A DNA stretch of 64,000 nucleotides from Saccharum officinarum (Eukaryota; Streptophyta; Magnoliopsida; Poales; Poaceae). Each line of letters begins with the position of its first letter. Within the stretch, counting starts at the first letter, position 1. A program made the translations under genes and the position numbers. The notes below the pieces were generated by a model. It made no database searches. It worked only from the letters and a program-made list of their open reading frames with translations, and had not been told where the DNA came from. This document shows, one piece after another, positions 22,865-33,130 of this stretch. The stretch lies in contig CM036209.1 of the NCBI GenBank assembly GCA_020631735.1, positions 8,965,451-9,029,450 of the forward strand, in the 5' to 3' direction.

Positions 22865-23560
22865 GCTGCACCCACCCGGTGTGCACCAGTCCTCTGCCGG
22901 ACACCCTCTCCGCGAACCCCTGCGGCGAGACGATTGCCGCGCCGTCTGGAGAGTTGAGCACGGCGAGGAACGGGCGGCCGGTGGCCTCGAGGCCCAGGAG
23001 GAGCTCCGTCGCCGCGGCGGGCGGCAGGAACGTCTCGCTGCCGAAAGAGGCGAAGATGACGGCGCCGTCCGGGAACGCGGACAGCCAGGTGGCCCAGCGC
23101 TCGTCCAGCAGCTCCCCGGCCTGCGGCGGATCCGGCACCAGCGGCCCCGCCACCAGCACGGGCTTCTGGAACTGAGCGGCGAGGTAGTCCACGTAGGCGC
23201 CCTCCATCTCGGCGCAGGTCTTGAGCACGATGCCGTCGCAGGGCCGGATGCTGGCCACGGCGCGGTCGTAGACGGAGGGCTGGCCGCCGAAGCTTGCGAA
23301 CACGTAGGCGAAGTCGGCGGCCTGGTACGGCGGAACGCCGCTGGCGGCGAGTGGGGACGAGCCGGGAAAGCCTGCGGGGCCGGACAGGAGGTCGCGCGCC
23401 GATGGCGGCGACCCCGCCCCGTCGGGGCAGCGGACGGGGACGACGAGGTAGGCGCCCGCGACAGCGGAGAAGACGCTGAAGTGGAGCGACTTGACACCCA
23501 GCGCCGCGGCGTCCTCGGAGGCCCACGGGGTGGCGAAGTCGAGCAGCACGGCGTCCGGGC

Positions 23561-23768
23561 TGTAAGTGAGATAAATGCTCAATTATATTCAGTAACAGTG
23601 TACATGTATATATACAGTGGTGCTGATCGATCGTAGCCACTAAACTCTAACTGAATCCTACATGCTTGGATCAGCTAAAGACTAGGATGCTAGCACTACG
23701 TGTAGTTACAACTGAATGGAGGTGATCCTGTACTAGCTAACTAACTCCTGAAGAATCGGTCGCTTACC
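23561..23768 (-). repeat. Element D 3' LTR (208 bp)
   Basis: Left copy, downstream of pol in the minus strand. It matches 28112-28319 except for T/A and G/A differences near 23653 and 23684 and the last base. Confidence 0.9.
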
Positions 23769-24813
23769 CCCCCCCCCCCGCAGTTGAAGCTTCGTGTGAT
23801 CGAATGCACAAACTGTCTCTGAATTCAGTGAATAATGGCGTCGGGAGGCCTTTGGTCATAATGTCTGCAAATTGATACCGAGTAGGTATGTGCAGTACCT
23901 TGAATTGGCCCAGGGCAACCTTCTCACGTACAAAATGAATATCCAGTTCAATATGCTTTGTTCGTCGTTGATGTACCGGATTCTCGGAGAGGTATACTGC
24001 AGATACGTTGTCACAATAGATCACCATGGCCTTGTCAACGACGACGTGGAGCTCCTGAAGAAGATTGCGCAGCCAGCAGCACTCCGCAGCAGCATTGGCT
24101 ACTGCACAATATTCAGCTTCGGCGCTTGATTGTGATGTCGTGGTCTGTCGCTTGGATGACCAAGACACGAGGGAGTCGCCGAGGAATATGCAGTAACCCG
24201 ATGTCGACCGTCGGGTGTCTGGGCATCCTGCCCAATCAGCATCAGAGTAAGCTTTGAGAGTTGTCGATGGAGTGGCAGAGATGGTGATGTCGTGGTTGAT
24301 GGTGCCGCGGAGGTATCTGAGTATTCGCTTGACGAGGTTCCAGTGCACATCTTGAGGGGCATGCATATGGAGGCACGCCTGGTTCACGCCATAAGCGATA
24401 TCTGGACGGGACAGTGTGAGATACTGGAGGGCGCCGGTGATGCTGCGGTAGAACGTCCCATCGGTTGCAGCAGCGCCGTCGTTTCCAGACAGCTTCGGCT
24501 TGACCTCAACGGGAGTGGTTGCAGGTTTGCAGTTGGCCATCCCTGCCCGTTCTAGGATGTCTTCTGTGTATTGGGCCTGATTGAGATGAAAGCCGGCGCT
24601 GTCACGGCGCACCTGTACGCCGAGGAAAAAATGTAGCTCACCGAGGTCCTTGATGGCGAAGGCTTGTCGCAGCTGATCGACGACGTGGTGCAGTATTGTC
24701 GTTGTCGACGCAGTGAGGATGATGTCGTCAACATACACCAAGAGGTACGCCGCTTGCTTCCCGTTTTGGTAGATGAACAGGGAGCTGTCGGAGCGGGACG
24801 CGGTCAAGTCCAT
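23764..24813 (-). CDS. pol: Element D RT C-terminal half and RNase H, 349 aa
   Basis: Open frame from M-DLTASRSDSSLF through the RT catalytic YVDDIILTA and FFLGVQV to RNase H (SDADWAGCPDTRRSTSGYC, SSAEAEYCAVA, RRTKHIELDIHFVRE, FADIMTKGL), ending in the purine tract next to the LTR. The start Met is only the first Met after the stop at about 24838; in an undamaged element this would be part of the single polyprotein. Confidence 0.85.
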   Translation of the reverse strand: MDLTASRSDSSLFIYQNGKQAAYLLVYVDDIILTASTTTILHHVVDQLRQAFAIKDLGELHFFLGVQVRRDSAGFHLNQAQYTEDILERAGMANCKPATTPVEVKPKLSGNDGAAATDGTFYRSITGALQYLTLSRPDIAYGVNQACLHMHAPQDVHWNLVKRILRYLRGTINHDITISATPSTTLKAYSDADWAGCPDTRRSTSGYCIFLGDSLVSWSSKRQTTTSQSSAEAEYCAVANAAAECCWLRNLLQELHVVVDKAMVIYCDNVSAVYLSENPVHQRRTKHIELDIHFVREKVALGQFKVLHIPTRYQFADIMTKGLPTPLFTEFRDSLCIRSHEASTAGGGG

Positions 24814-24837
24814 GCGGAGTAGGTGTTTGCCGAGGCA

Positions 24838-27233
24838 CTAGAACCACGCCCGCGGCGCCTGCTTGAGTCCGTAAAGGGACTTGACGAGCAGGCAGACGGA
24901 GTCGGGTTGCGAGGCGTCGACGAAGCTCGCAGGTTGATGACAGTAGACGCGCTCAGCGAGGTCGCCGTGCAGGAAGGCGTTTTTGACGTCAAGCTGGTGC
25001 ACCGGCCACCGTCGGGTTGCCGCGAGGTGGAGCACGGTTCGGATCGTCGCTGGTTTGACAACCGGTGAGAATGTTTGGTGGAAATCGACGCCAGGGCGTT
25101 GCGAGAACCCCCGCACTACCCATCGGGCTTTGTGGCGTTCCAGGCTGCCATCGGGATGGAGCTTGTTCTTGAACAACCACATGCCGGTGATGATGTTGGC
25201 ATGTGGAGGTCGTGGCACGAGCGTCCAGGTGCTGTTGCTCTTCAGCGCGTCGAATTCAGCCTGCATTGCAGCCAACCAGTCGGGGTCCCGGAGCGCGGCG
25301 CGTACAGATGTCGGCGCCAGTGGCGGTGCAGATGTCGTGGCCACGTGCGCGTACTTGGGATTTGGCATGTGAATCCCATCGCGCGCACGCGTGACCATGT
25401 GATGTCGAGGCGGCGGTGCCTCTGGCATCGCGCGTTGCCGGTGATGTGGCCGTGGACGCCGCTGCGTTTGGTGTCGCCGTTGCTGGTGGTGTCGACGCGT
25501 CGTCTGGAGGCGGATCGTGTCGAGGAGGCGACGTGCCGCTGGTGGAGCCAGGCCTCGGGGCCTCCGATGGATGGGGACCCGGGCTGGCATGGCGCGTTGG
25601 ACGGTCAGCGCCACGCTGTGGAACCACGGGTACTCGATGTCAGGGTGCAGTCAATCCGTGAGTCATGATGACCTCGTCGGATAGGCACGGCGAGCACGGA
25701 GTAGTCGGCAGCGGGGGTGCTTGGTCAACCTGCGCAAACGGAAAGCAAGCCTCGTCGAAGTAGACATGGTGTGAGGTTATAACACGTTTGGTTTCTGGGT
25801 TGTAGCACTTGTATCCCTTGTGATCAAGGGGTAGCCGAGGAAGACGCAGCGTGCTGAACGCAGTGCCAGTTTGTGTGGCGCGGTGGAGGCGAGGTTTGGG
25901 TAGCAGAGGCAGCCAAACACCCGAAGGTGATTGTAGTCTGGCGACGCACAGAAGAGGAGCTCATATGGCGTGGAGTTGTCGCGCGGGCGACGCGGGCGGC
26001 GGTTGAGTAGGTATGTTGATGCCGCAAGTGCGTCGGGCCAGAAATTAGGTGGGATGGAAGCTTGGAGCAGCAAGGTGCGTATGCCATCGTTCAGGGTGCG
26101 AAGGACGCGTTCAGCACGGCCATTTTGTGGGGAGGTATATGGGCAGGTGAGGCGGAGAGCAATGCCATGCTTAGCGAAGAATGCGCGCGATGCAGAGCTG
26201 TCAAACTCTTTGCCATTGTCAGTTTGCAAGCACATTATATCAACTTGAAATTGGGTGCGCACGAATGCATGAAAAGAAATGAGTGTGGGTAGAACATCAG
26301 ATTTATGACGCAAGGGGAAGGTCCAGGCATAATGTGAAAAATCATCTAGTACGACAAGATAGTATTTGAAGCCTGAATTGCTCATAATAGGTGAGGTCCA
26401 TACATCACAATGCAACAATTGAAAAGGGAATTGAGAAATTTATTGGATGTGCTAAATGGCAGGCGAACATGTTTGCCACGGCGACAGGCATCGCAAGTGT
26501 GCTTGCTGGACTTGGTACAGCTGAACCCAATGGTGCGAGACAGGCGCTGGAGCGTGGCTTGACCAGGGTGTCCAAGTCTGGCATGCTAGAGGGCACTGTC
26601 GTGTGATGCATGGAGAGCAGTCGGAGAGGGCGCTGATGTGGTGATCGAGTGGCGAAGAGGGTAGAGGTCGCCGGAGGAATCACATCGGAGCAGAACCGTC
26701 CTGGTGCGAAGATCCTTGATGGAGAATCCCCATGGATCGAATTCAACAGAAACAGAATTGTCACGGGTTAGTGCACGAACTGAAATAAGGTTTTTGACTA
26801 GTTGCGGGGCAATGAGAATATTTTGAAGTTGTAGTGAAGAAGAGGAGGTAGGGATGGAGGTGTGGCCAGTACATGTCGCTGGGAGGGATTGCCCGTTGCC
26901 GACAACAATATGACGAGGAACAGTGGCGAGGGAAGGGGAAGTGAGTATACCGGCATTGGCACCCATATGAGCTGTGGCGCCTGTGTCGAGGAACCAGTCG
27001 GTGTTGCCGCTGCCGCCAGAGTTGGTGAGGGACATGTTGTTGAGGGCGGAGTAGATGCCGGCCGACAGCTGTGCCGAGTGGCCGGCGTAGAAGGCGGCGT
27101 CGGGTGGAGGAGCAGATGTTGGCGCTGCGGCGGGCAGGTGGACTCCAGGACGCGAGCCGAGGACGCTGGGCCGCCACGCGTTCATGGGCCATGCCTGGAC
27201 GACGCCCTGCCATGGGTTAGGAGTGCAGCCCAC
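24838..27233 (-). pseudogene. pol: Element D pol, protease to RT palm (several frames)
   Basis: Protease FLDTGATAHMG is in 26586-27233. The integrase core (LHCDVWTSPI, VVLDDFSHYAWTFPL, LQTDNGKEFDS, TSPQNGRAERVLRTLND) is in 25777-26418. The RT N-terminus ([44 protein letters not shown]) is in 24838-25614. The parts are separated by frame changes near 26600-26420 and 25777-25614. A TAG at about 24838 follows 'APRAWF', where related elements read on. Apart from these breaks the domains are well conserved, in keeping with recent arrival. Confidence 0.85.
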
Positions 27234-28054
27234 TGTGCCAGATGCCCGCCAGTTGGAGCACCGTGGCCGCTGCCGGAGTTGTTCGAGCGATTGCGACCAT
27301 CTGAAGATTTCCGCTTCTTGCGATGGTCGGTGTTGCCGGCGGCGGGTGGTTGAGACGCTGACTGGGAGGCCGCGACGTTCTTGGGCGGAGTGGTGGTCGT
27401 GGCCGCCGCGATGAGCGCCGTCTGCGCCTCCATCTGCTGCGAGTGCCGGATGCGGTGCTCTTCCTGCAGGAGGTAAGACTTGGTGTAGAGGAACGTTGGG
27501 GGAGGGTTCATGGTGGAGAGGACGGCGATCGCCTGGCTGAACTTGTTGTTCAGGCCGCGCAGAGTGTTGATGACGAGGGCTGGGTCGGAGACGGCGGCGC
27601 CGCAGTACTCGGCGATGCCCATGTCACCTTGGAACAGGCTGTGAAACTCTTGTTGGGCGTACACGGCGCGCTGGAGGCTGTTGTCGAGGAACTGGCTCGT
27701 GATGGCGATCAAGGCGGAGTGCGCGGTCGCGTTGGGGCGATTGACGTCGTTCCAGATCTCCTTGGAGATGGTGTTGTAGAGCCAGGAGACGATGCAGGCG
27801 TCGATCTGGAGCCACTCGGGGTCATCGAACATGGCAGCGGCATCCACGGTGCCGTTGATGTGATCGAGTAGCCCGAACTTCTTGATGGCGAGTTCGATGA
27901 ACGACCGCCACTGCCGGAAGTTGCCCTCATCGGCAGAGAGGACGACGGGAACGTAGCTTCGGATGTTCAGCATCATCAGGGAGGAGGCAGAAGGTGGAGC
28001 GGGATCAGCGAACGGATTGGTGCCCGACGAGGAGGAGGCAGAGGGACTCGCCAT
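27182..28054 (-). CDS. gag: Element D gag region (UBN2-type), 290 aa
   Basis: The ATG at 28054 lies 46 bp inside the primer site. The protein starts with a Ser/Pro-rich leader and continues with the copia gag domain (NIRSYVPVVLSADEGNFRQW, IVSWLYNTISKEIW, QEFHSLFQGDMGIAEYC, NTLRGLNNKF). No CCHC knuckle is seen before the frame ends at 27182. The following protease frame overlaps it from 27233, so a frame change separates gag from the rest of the polyprotein. Confidence 0.75.
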   Translation of the reverse strand: MASPSASSSSGTNPFADPAPPSASSLMMLNIRSYVPVVLSADEGNFRQWRSFIELAIKKFGLLDHINGTVDAAAMFDDPEWLQIDACIVSWLYNTISKEIWNDVNRPNATAHSALIAITSQFLDNSLQRAVYAQQEFHSLFQGDMGIAEYCGAAVSDPALVINTLRGLNNKFSQAIAVLSTMNPPPTFLYTKSYLLQEEHRIRHSQQMEAQTALIAAATTTTPPKNVAASQSASQPPAAGNTDHRKKRKSSDGRNRSNNSGSGHGAPTGGHLAQWAALLTHGRASSRHGP

Positions 28055-28111
28055 GGATGGGCGCGGGATTAGCGGAAGCGAAGGGAGGGGATCGGTAGAA
28101 GTCTGATACCA

Positions 28112-28319
28112 TGTAAGTGAGATAAATGCTCAATTATATTCAGTAACAGTGTACATGTATATATACAGTGGTGCTGATCGATCGTAGCCACTAAACTCTA
28201 ACTGAATCCAACATGCTTGGATCAGCTAAAGACTAAGATGCTAGCACTACGTGTAGTTACAACTGAATGGAGGTGATCCTGTACTAGCTAACTAACTCCT
28301 GAAGAATCGGTCGCTTACA
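28112..28319 (-). repeat. Element D 5' LTR (208 bp)
   Basis: Right copy, adjacent to the primer site. It ends CGCTTACA just before the CGGGC duplication and contains TATATATA (promoter-like) near 28160. Confidence 0.9.
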
Positions 28320-28679
28320 CGGGCGGAGCTCGGCCAGCAGTGCGGCCACCTGGGGCCGGGCGCCGTCCAGCGCCACCTTGAGCAGCTCGGCGCCGTCGGG
28401 CGAGAGGTCGGCCGTGCTGGCGGCGCCCTCGGGAAGCCCCGGCACGCGGGGCAGGCGCAGTGGCACGACGGCCACCCCGCCGGCGGACGACAGCATGGCC
28501 TCGACGCGCGGGACGTTCCCGGCGGCCGTGAGGAACGTGACGCGGACGGAGGAGGACGAGGCCAGCAGCCTTCGCGCCAGCTGCGCGAACGGGACGATGT
28601 GGCCGAAGGCGAGCCATGGGAGCATCACCACGTGCATGGGCGCGGCGGCGTCGCGGTTGCCTCCTCCGCCGGCCGGCAT

Positions 28680-28860
28680 GGTGGTGCGTGTCCGATCCTG
28701 TCCGGTTCTTGTTGTGGCGAAACTATGGGAAGCTCATGGGAGTGGACCAGTGGAGAAGAAAGAGGTGAGGTGAGGACTGAGGAGCGATGGCCGATGGAGC
28801 ACAAGCACGACAGTACGGGTGGAAGCCACGTCTAGCTAGCCTGTTCCCGCCAATACACAG
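28680..28860 (-). promoter_or_regulatory. 5' flank of the disrupted UGT gene
   Basis: GC-rich DNA just upstream of the ATG at 28679 that would hold the 5' UTR and core promoter. No clear TATA box is visible. Confidence 0.3.
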
Positions 28861-28861
28861 T

Positions 28862-29035
28862 ACTCCCTCTATTTTCCATGAAATTAATTATTATAATGTA
28901 TAATTAGTATCGTTAGATGAATCCCTGAATCACTGAATAAAATTTTATAATAGATAAAGTTATTTAGAAATATAAATTTTATTAATATTTTCTATAAATA
29001 TAACCAAATTCAAGGAAGTTTGATTATTGTGTTGT
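28862..29035. mobile_element. Stowaway-like MITE fragment
   Basis: Begins TACTCCCTCTATTTTCC, the common grass MITE terminus, followed by AT-rich DNA. No matching right end is adjacent. Confidence 0.4.
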
Positions 29036-29059
29036 GTTGTCCGGTGGCAACCGTCGTTA

Positions 29060-29289
29060 TCTATATAGATCTTTAAACGGGGTGAGTTTGCTACAGTGCC
29101 GCATTAGCTACAGCAACGGCGCACTTCCCTCACATGTCACTGGTCATATCTACAGTGAAAATACTACTGTAGCTCACAAACCGTTACTGTTCTGCCTAGA
29201 CCCATTACTGTGATTTTTTTCTCCTCTCCCATGCTGGGTTCTGCAGCATTTTTTTCCTCTTCCCGTGCGAAGCGCGGGGTACCATATAG
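29060..29289 (+). mobile_element. Candidate small non-autonomous Helitron
   Basis: Starts TCTATATAG after an A. It ends with a GC-rich hairpin (CCCGTGCGAAGCGCGGGG, 29263-29280) followed about 9 bp later by TATAG and T, close to the CTAG|T end of plant Helitrons. There is no terminal inverted repeat and no target duplication, as expected. The terminal CTAG is imperfect. Confidence 0.4.
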
Positions 29290-29299
29290 TAGTATTTGA

Positions 29300-29890
29300 A
29301 TGCCATGATCCAAAATAGGCTGATAAAAACAATGGTTGACAAATTAAGTCTGAACTACTGTGAATAATCACCACGGCTCGGCTGCTTGAATGAACAATGT
29401 TAACCTAACGAAGCAAGAATCATTAGTTTAGACCTTGATTAAACTAACAGATCAAAAACTTTTAGTCCAAATTAACCGAACAACCATCCGAGTTTGATAA
29501 CACTAGGACTCGCGCTCCATATAATAATACCAGTTGTTGCTAGTTGACGAGCATGCTTGAGGGCTGAGGCGTTACGAAACATATGCTTACGCGTACCTTT
29601 GCTTCCCATGAAGACAGCCACAAGAGATACAGGAGTATATGATATTCCACATGTTCGGTTTCGATGGATTTTAATTAGGCAGGCAGTATAGTTGTTTAAT
29701 TTGTGGTCATCTCCTGCATGGACACGAGCATTCTTATTTATGCAGATATAAACATCAGCATATCTGCACATGTAATCGCAGAACTCAACTGTATACTCTC
29801 TCTCTCATGAAAGAATGAATTTCTAATAACTTTAGGACAGATTAGTAAAGAAGATAAAAGACCATGCTGCTTCTCATTAAACTGTTGAAT
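29300..29890. other. Intergenic DNA, nothing recognised
   Basis: Moderately AT-rich with only short chance frames. Confidence 0.4.
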
Positions 29891-29899
29891 CTTAGCTTA

Positions 29900-30018
29900 G
29901 ACCAGTCTCAATGGGGTTTCATCAGAGTTTTATAGACATTAATCATACTGATTTGGCACTATTTTCAAAATCTGGATGTGTTAGAAACAGTGACACGAAA
30001 TCTCCACTGAGACCGGCC
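29900..30018. mobile_element. Tourist-like MITE, family 2, internally deleted copy (119 bp)
   Basis: Ends GACCAGTCTCAATGG and CCACTGAGACCGGCC are inverted repeats of each other. TTA lies on both sides (29897-29899 and 30019-30021). It is the shortened, opposite-orientation form of the copy at 30495-30689. Confidence 0.75.
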
Positions 30019-30494
30019 TTAATAGCTCTTCAGTTACCGAGAAGCCTAATTAAGTAGTGTCGTTTGGAGTATCCAATAGCAGCGCATAAGAGAAAAGTTA
30101 TGTTAAATGCAACTCAGACTACAAGAGAGATTAATGTGGATTGGTGGACCGTTCACTTTCAGAAATCGATTCTTTTGAAGATAAATTTTTGGGCTAGAAA
30201 TTGATTCTTTCAGAAACAGAGGGAGTATAATTGATTGCTTCACTTAGTTTATATAAATATAGCTTCTAGCGTCACTTAACACTAGTTTGTGTGGATAATT
30301 AACCTTTGTTATGAACATCCGTTTGAGACAAATGAATACCTCGAGGGACTTGCTGTCTAGTTACTATATTTTTAGGGCTTAACATGCTACAAATACAAGA
30401 TTGAGTGTGGAAGTCAGACACTATTACGTCATTTTAGAACCAGGCTAGTCATGTTTATTTCATCCTTTTATTACAGCCGGCTCACTAGTTGTAA

Positions 30495-30689
30495 GGCCAG
30501 TCTCAGTGGAGATTTCATGTCACTGTTTTCAACGCATCCAGATTTTGAAAATAGTGCAGAAGAGTTTTATCCTCATGAAACTCTCTCTACTTCTATGAAA
30601 CTCTTATCATCTCTCTCTTCATTAATATAGTGCCACATAAGTATAATTAATGCCTATGAAACTCTGATGAAACTCCATTGAGACTGTCC
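30495..30689. mobile_element. Tourist-like MITE, family 2, full copy (195 bp)
   Basis: Ends GGCCAGTCTCAGTGG and CCATTGAGACTGTCC form 15-bp inverted repeats with few mismatches. TAA flanks both sides (30492-30494 and 30690-30692). The interior contains repeats of ATGAAACTCT. Confidence 0.8.
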
Positions 30690-30975
30690 TAAGATTTTTT
30701 TAGCCTTCTTCCAGCTCACTCATAGCAGTTAGCTTTTCATTATTAATACATGATGCATTTGCCACTCTTACAGAATTTCTTGGTTCTTGTGCCCAAGCTA
30801 GTTGCAAGCTTACAGCCCACTTCTCCTCTCTCTCCTCTCATCTCTCGACCTTAGCATTTAGCTAGCCTCTAGCCTATTATTATACTTACTCTAAGGCTGT
30901 AATTCGTAATATACCACACAGAGGCGCATGCACCTCGAAGAAAACGTGAATTAATTAACAGATACGGTGGATTAT

Positions 30976-32190
30976 TGAAGGGTCAAGATAGCAGACTAGA
31001 GGGGGTAAATAGTCCTTTCTAAAATTAATCGCGTCGACAAACCGAAACAAATGCGGAATTAAAACTATCAGTCTAGCAAAGACTACACCCCTCTATCTAA
31101 GTTCACAAGCACCTCACAAAGATCTTAATTATGTAACTAAGGTGCTTTCCTTAGCAAGAGCTCTCCTAAACAATTCTAGAGCAAGGTCACACAAACCTAT
31201 GCACTAGTACTTTAGCAATGGCAGGGAGCTCCTACACAATTATAGTAAGCAAAAGCACAAAGCCACCTATGCTCACTAGCAATGCTCAATAGTAAGGCAA
31301 CTAATGCCAAATTAGAGAGTGTAAATTACTTAGCTACACAAACTAAGCAATATGACTAACAAGGTTACACAAACCAAATTAGCCACGCAACGGGAGCTAC
31401 TTCTATGCTACACAAGCAAGAAGGTAACTAGCAAACTACACAAGCAAACTTGTTACAAGAGCAACTACACAAGCACAAGTATATGAATGTAAATACAAGC
31501 TTGTGAATCGAAAGCAAACCACCGAGAAGATGTACACAATGTTGACACGACGGTTTTTCACCGAGGTTCACTTTGTTGCCACCAAGCTAGTCCCCGTTGT
31601 GGCGATACACTCACTTGATGGATCACGAGCTAATTGACTATCAAGAGTCAAACCCTCAGCGGGTGCCGCATATCCACTCTCAAGATGGGGATCCTCCAGG
31701 CCACGAGCTTTACTAGAGTTGCTCTTTGCGATCCCCGCGGAGTGAGCACAATCCCCCTCACAAATCCACCTCTGGAGCCACGCACAATCTCCACGCGTGC
31801 TTCAACGGAGTCGCAAGCCACCAGGCCATCTAGGAGGTGGCAACCTCCAAGAGTAACAAGCACCACCGGCTTATAACTCGATCACCTAGTGCCACTCGAT
31901 GCAATCCTCACGATGCAACGCACTAGAATCGCTCTCTCACTCGATCGGATGATCACTATCAAGCTCAAGTGAGTTAGAGGGCTCCTAAGCACACCAACAC
32001 AAGCCACCAAGGCCTAAGGGTGCTCAGCTGCCGGCCATGGCCGGCCACAATATCTATTTATAGCTCCACAACGAAATAGAGCCATTGGAAACCCACTGGT
32101 GTTTTTCGGTCGCCAAGCCGATAGACGCTACACAGTAGCATTCGTCGCTCCTATGCGTGCCACGTGTCCCAGCACCCGAAATCCAACAAT
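30976..32190 (-). repeat. Sirevirus-type LTR fragment (R-U5 side), minus strand
   Basis: Starts TGAAGGGTCAAGATAGC, the inverse of the LTR end ...CCATCTCGACCCTTCA at 60435, and follows that LTR through the stretch around 31700-31870. A TATA box (minus) is at 32055-32062. The upstream palindrome-array part is missing: the match stops where element C begins. The plus-strand frame 31634-31876 lies inside it and has a counterpart antisense to the LTR at 59471-59719, explained by LTR homology. Confidence 0.7.
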
Positions 32191-32639
32191 TGACTTTGAA
32201 AGCATCTAGGCCCCTAGAGTTGGTTTCGGTAATTAATAACAACACAACATTACCATGACTAACGTGTGTTTTGCAGAAACTTTGGTAAGTTAGGTCATGG
32301 GAATGGTGACTGTTTTGGGCACTATCGTTTTCATGCCCCTTGATGGAAATCGTTTCAGTTTTCAAAGGATTAACGTCAAGATTAAGGACGGTTAGTTCTG
32401 GACGTTGAGGAGTTGAGTTATGTTCGGAATAGTCGTTAGGATCTTTGCTTTTCTCCTTTGGCCGTACTATAAAGGGGGGCATGAGCGAGTAGCTTGACCT
32501 AGGTGAGTCTTTTTGTTTAGGTGTGGTGCACACTTGTCAAACTTAGCACTAGGTAGCTCAGGTGAAGCCCAAAGTTCAATTGGAAGGAACTCAGTTCAGG
32601 TTGTGTCGCGATTCGAAGTCTTTTGAGCCATTTCTTCTC

Positions 32640-33080
32640 GATCGGATGCGGTCTCTGCCTTGACCAGATGCGTCCAGTCAGTACTGGCAGTCACCGCAGA
32701 CTCAATACGATCGACCGGATGCGGTCCTCCCATGGACCAGACGCATAGATCATGTTGACCAGAGTCAGAGAGGGTAAGTGTCGTGATCGGATGCGGCTAT
32801 GAAATTGATCGGACGCGTCTACAGTGCATCCAGTCCATTTCTAGAGAGGAACTTCGTTGATCGGATGCATCTGGTCATCACCGATCGGACTCGTCTGTGC
32901 GTCCGATCAAAGTACAGGAAGGTTCCAAAAAGGGTTTTGAGCGACCGGACGCGTCCGATCACCCCTGATCGGACTCACCTGTGCGTTCGGTCACTCAGCG
33001 CCTTTGTTTTTCAATTCGACTGTTGCCACCGACCGGACGCGTCCGGTCACGTCGATCGGCGCGTCCGGTCAGTACGAAAA
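32640..33080 (+). repeat. ACCGGACGCGTCCGGTC palindromic array, decayed, element C LTR
   Basis: Copies of GACCGGACGCGTCCGGTC and many decayed variants (GATCGGATGCG, GACCAGACGC). The variants are mainly C-to-T or G-to-A changes at CpG sites. The array sits just upstream of the TATA box, as in element A. Confidence 0.75.
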
Positions 33081-33122
33081 ATGTTGAGTTGGCACATAAC
33101 GGTTGGGATTGACTGTGAGGAG

Positions 33123-33130
33123 TATAAATA
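33123..33130 (+). promoter_or_regulatory. TATA box of element C LTR
   Basis: TATAAATA in AGGAGTATAAATACATCCCC, the same context as in element A. Confidence 0.6.

Larger units (their letters stand above)
23561..28319 (-). mobile_element. Element D: young Hopscotch/Retrofit-like Ty1/copia retrotransposon (4759 bp)
   Basis: Terminal repeats of 208 bp (23561-23768 and 28112-28319) begin TGTAAGTGAGATAAATGC. The target duplication CGGGC flanks it (23556-23560 and 28320-28324). The primer site TGGTATCAGAC lies on the minus strand at 28101-28111, and a G-run purine tract sits at 23768-23781. The LTRs differ at two internal positions, about 1%, indicating a recent insertion. Compact size, short LTRs and motif style match the Ale/Retrofit lineage (maize Hopscotch is of this size); the family name is my inference. 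Confidence 0.92.
22251..28679 (-). pseudogene. UDP-glycosyltransferase (GT1 family, UGT79/91-like), split by two insertions
   Basis: Three minus-strand pieces make one gene: 28325-28679 (N-terminus, ATG at 28679), 22875-23560 (middle) and 22251-22631 (C-terminus, TGA at 22251). The N-terminus has the sugar-acceptor-domain start MHVVMLPWLAFGHIVPFAQL with the catalytic-type His. The middle has 'DFATPW' and the linker up to 'VHTGW'. The C-terminal piece carries the rest of the PSPG nucleotide-sugar box (HILRHRSVGCYVTHAG, then the Glu of SVVEG and the DQ-type end KGDQ). The product would glycosylate a small plant metabolite in the cytosol; UGT79/91 enzymes often add sugar to flavonoid glycosides. 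Lengths add to 1422 nt, that is 473 codons plus stop, so frame is kept once the inserts and one copy of each duplication are discounted. The insertions kill the gene. Confidence 0.88.

Noticed and set aside
22881..23636. 251-aa plus-strand frame over the UGT
   Set aside because: Antisense shadow of the GC-rich UGT middle piece; low-complexity composition.
25075..25668. 197-aa plus-strand frame within element D
   Set aside because: Antisense to the RT coding frame, whose motifs are clear.
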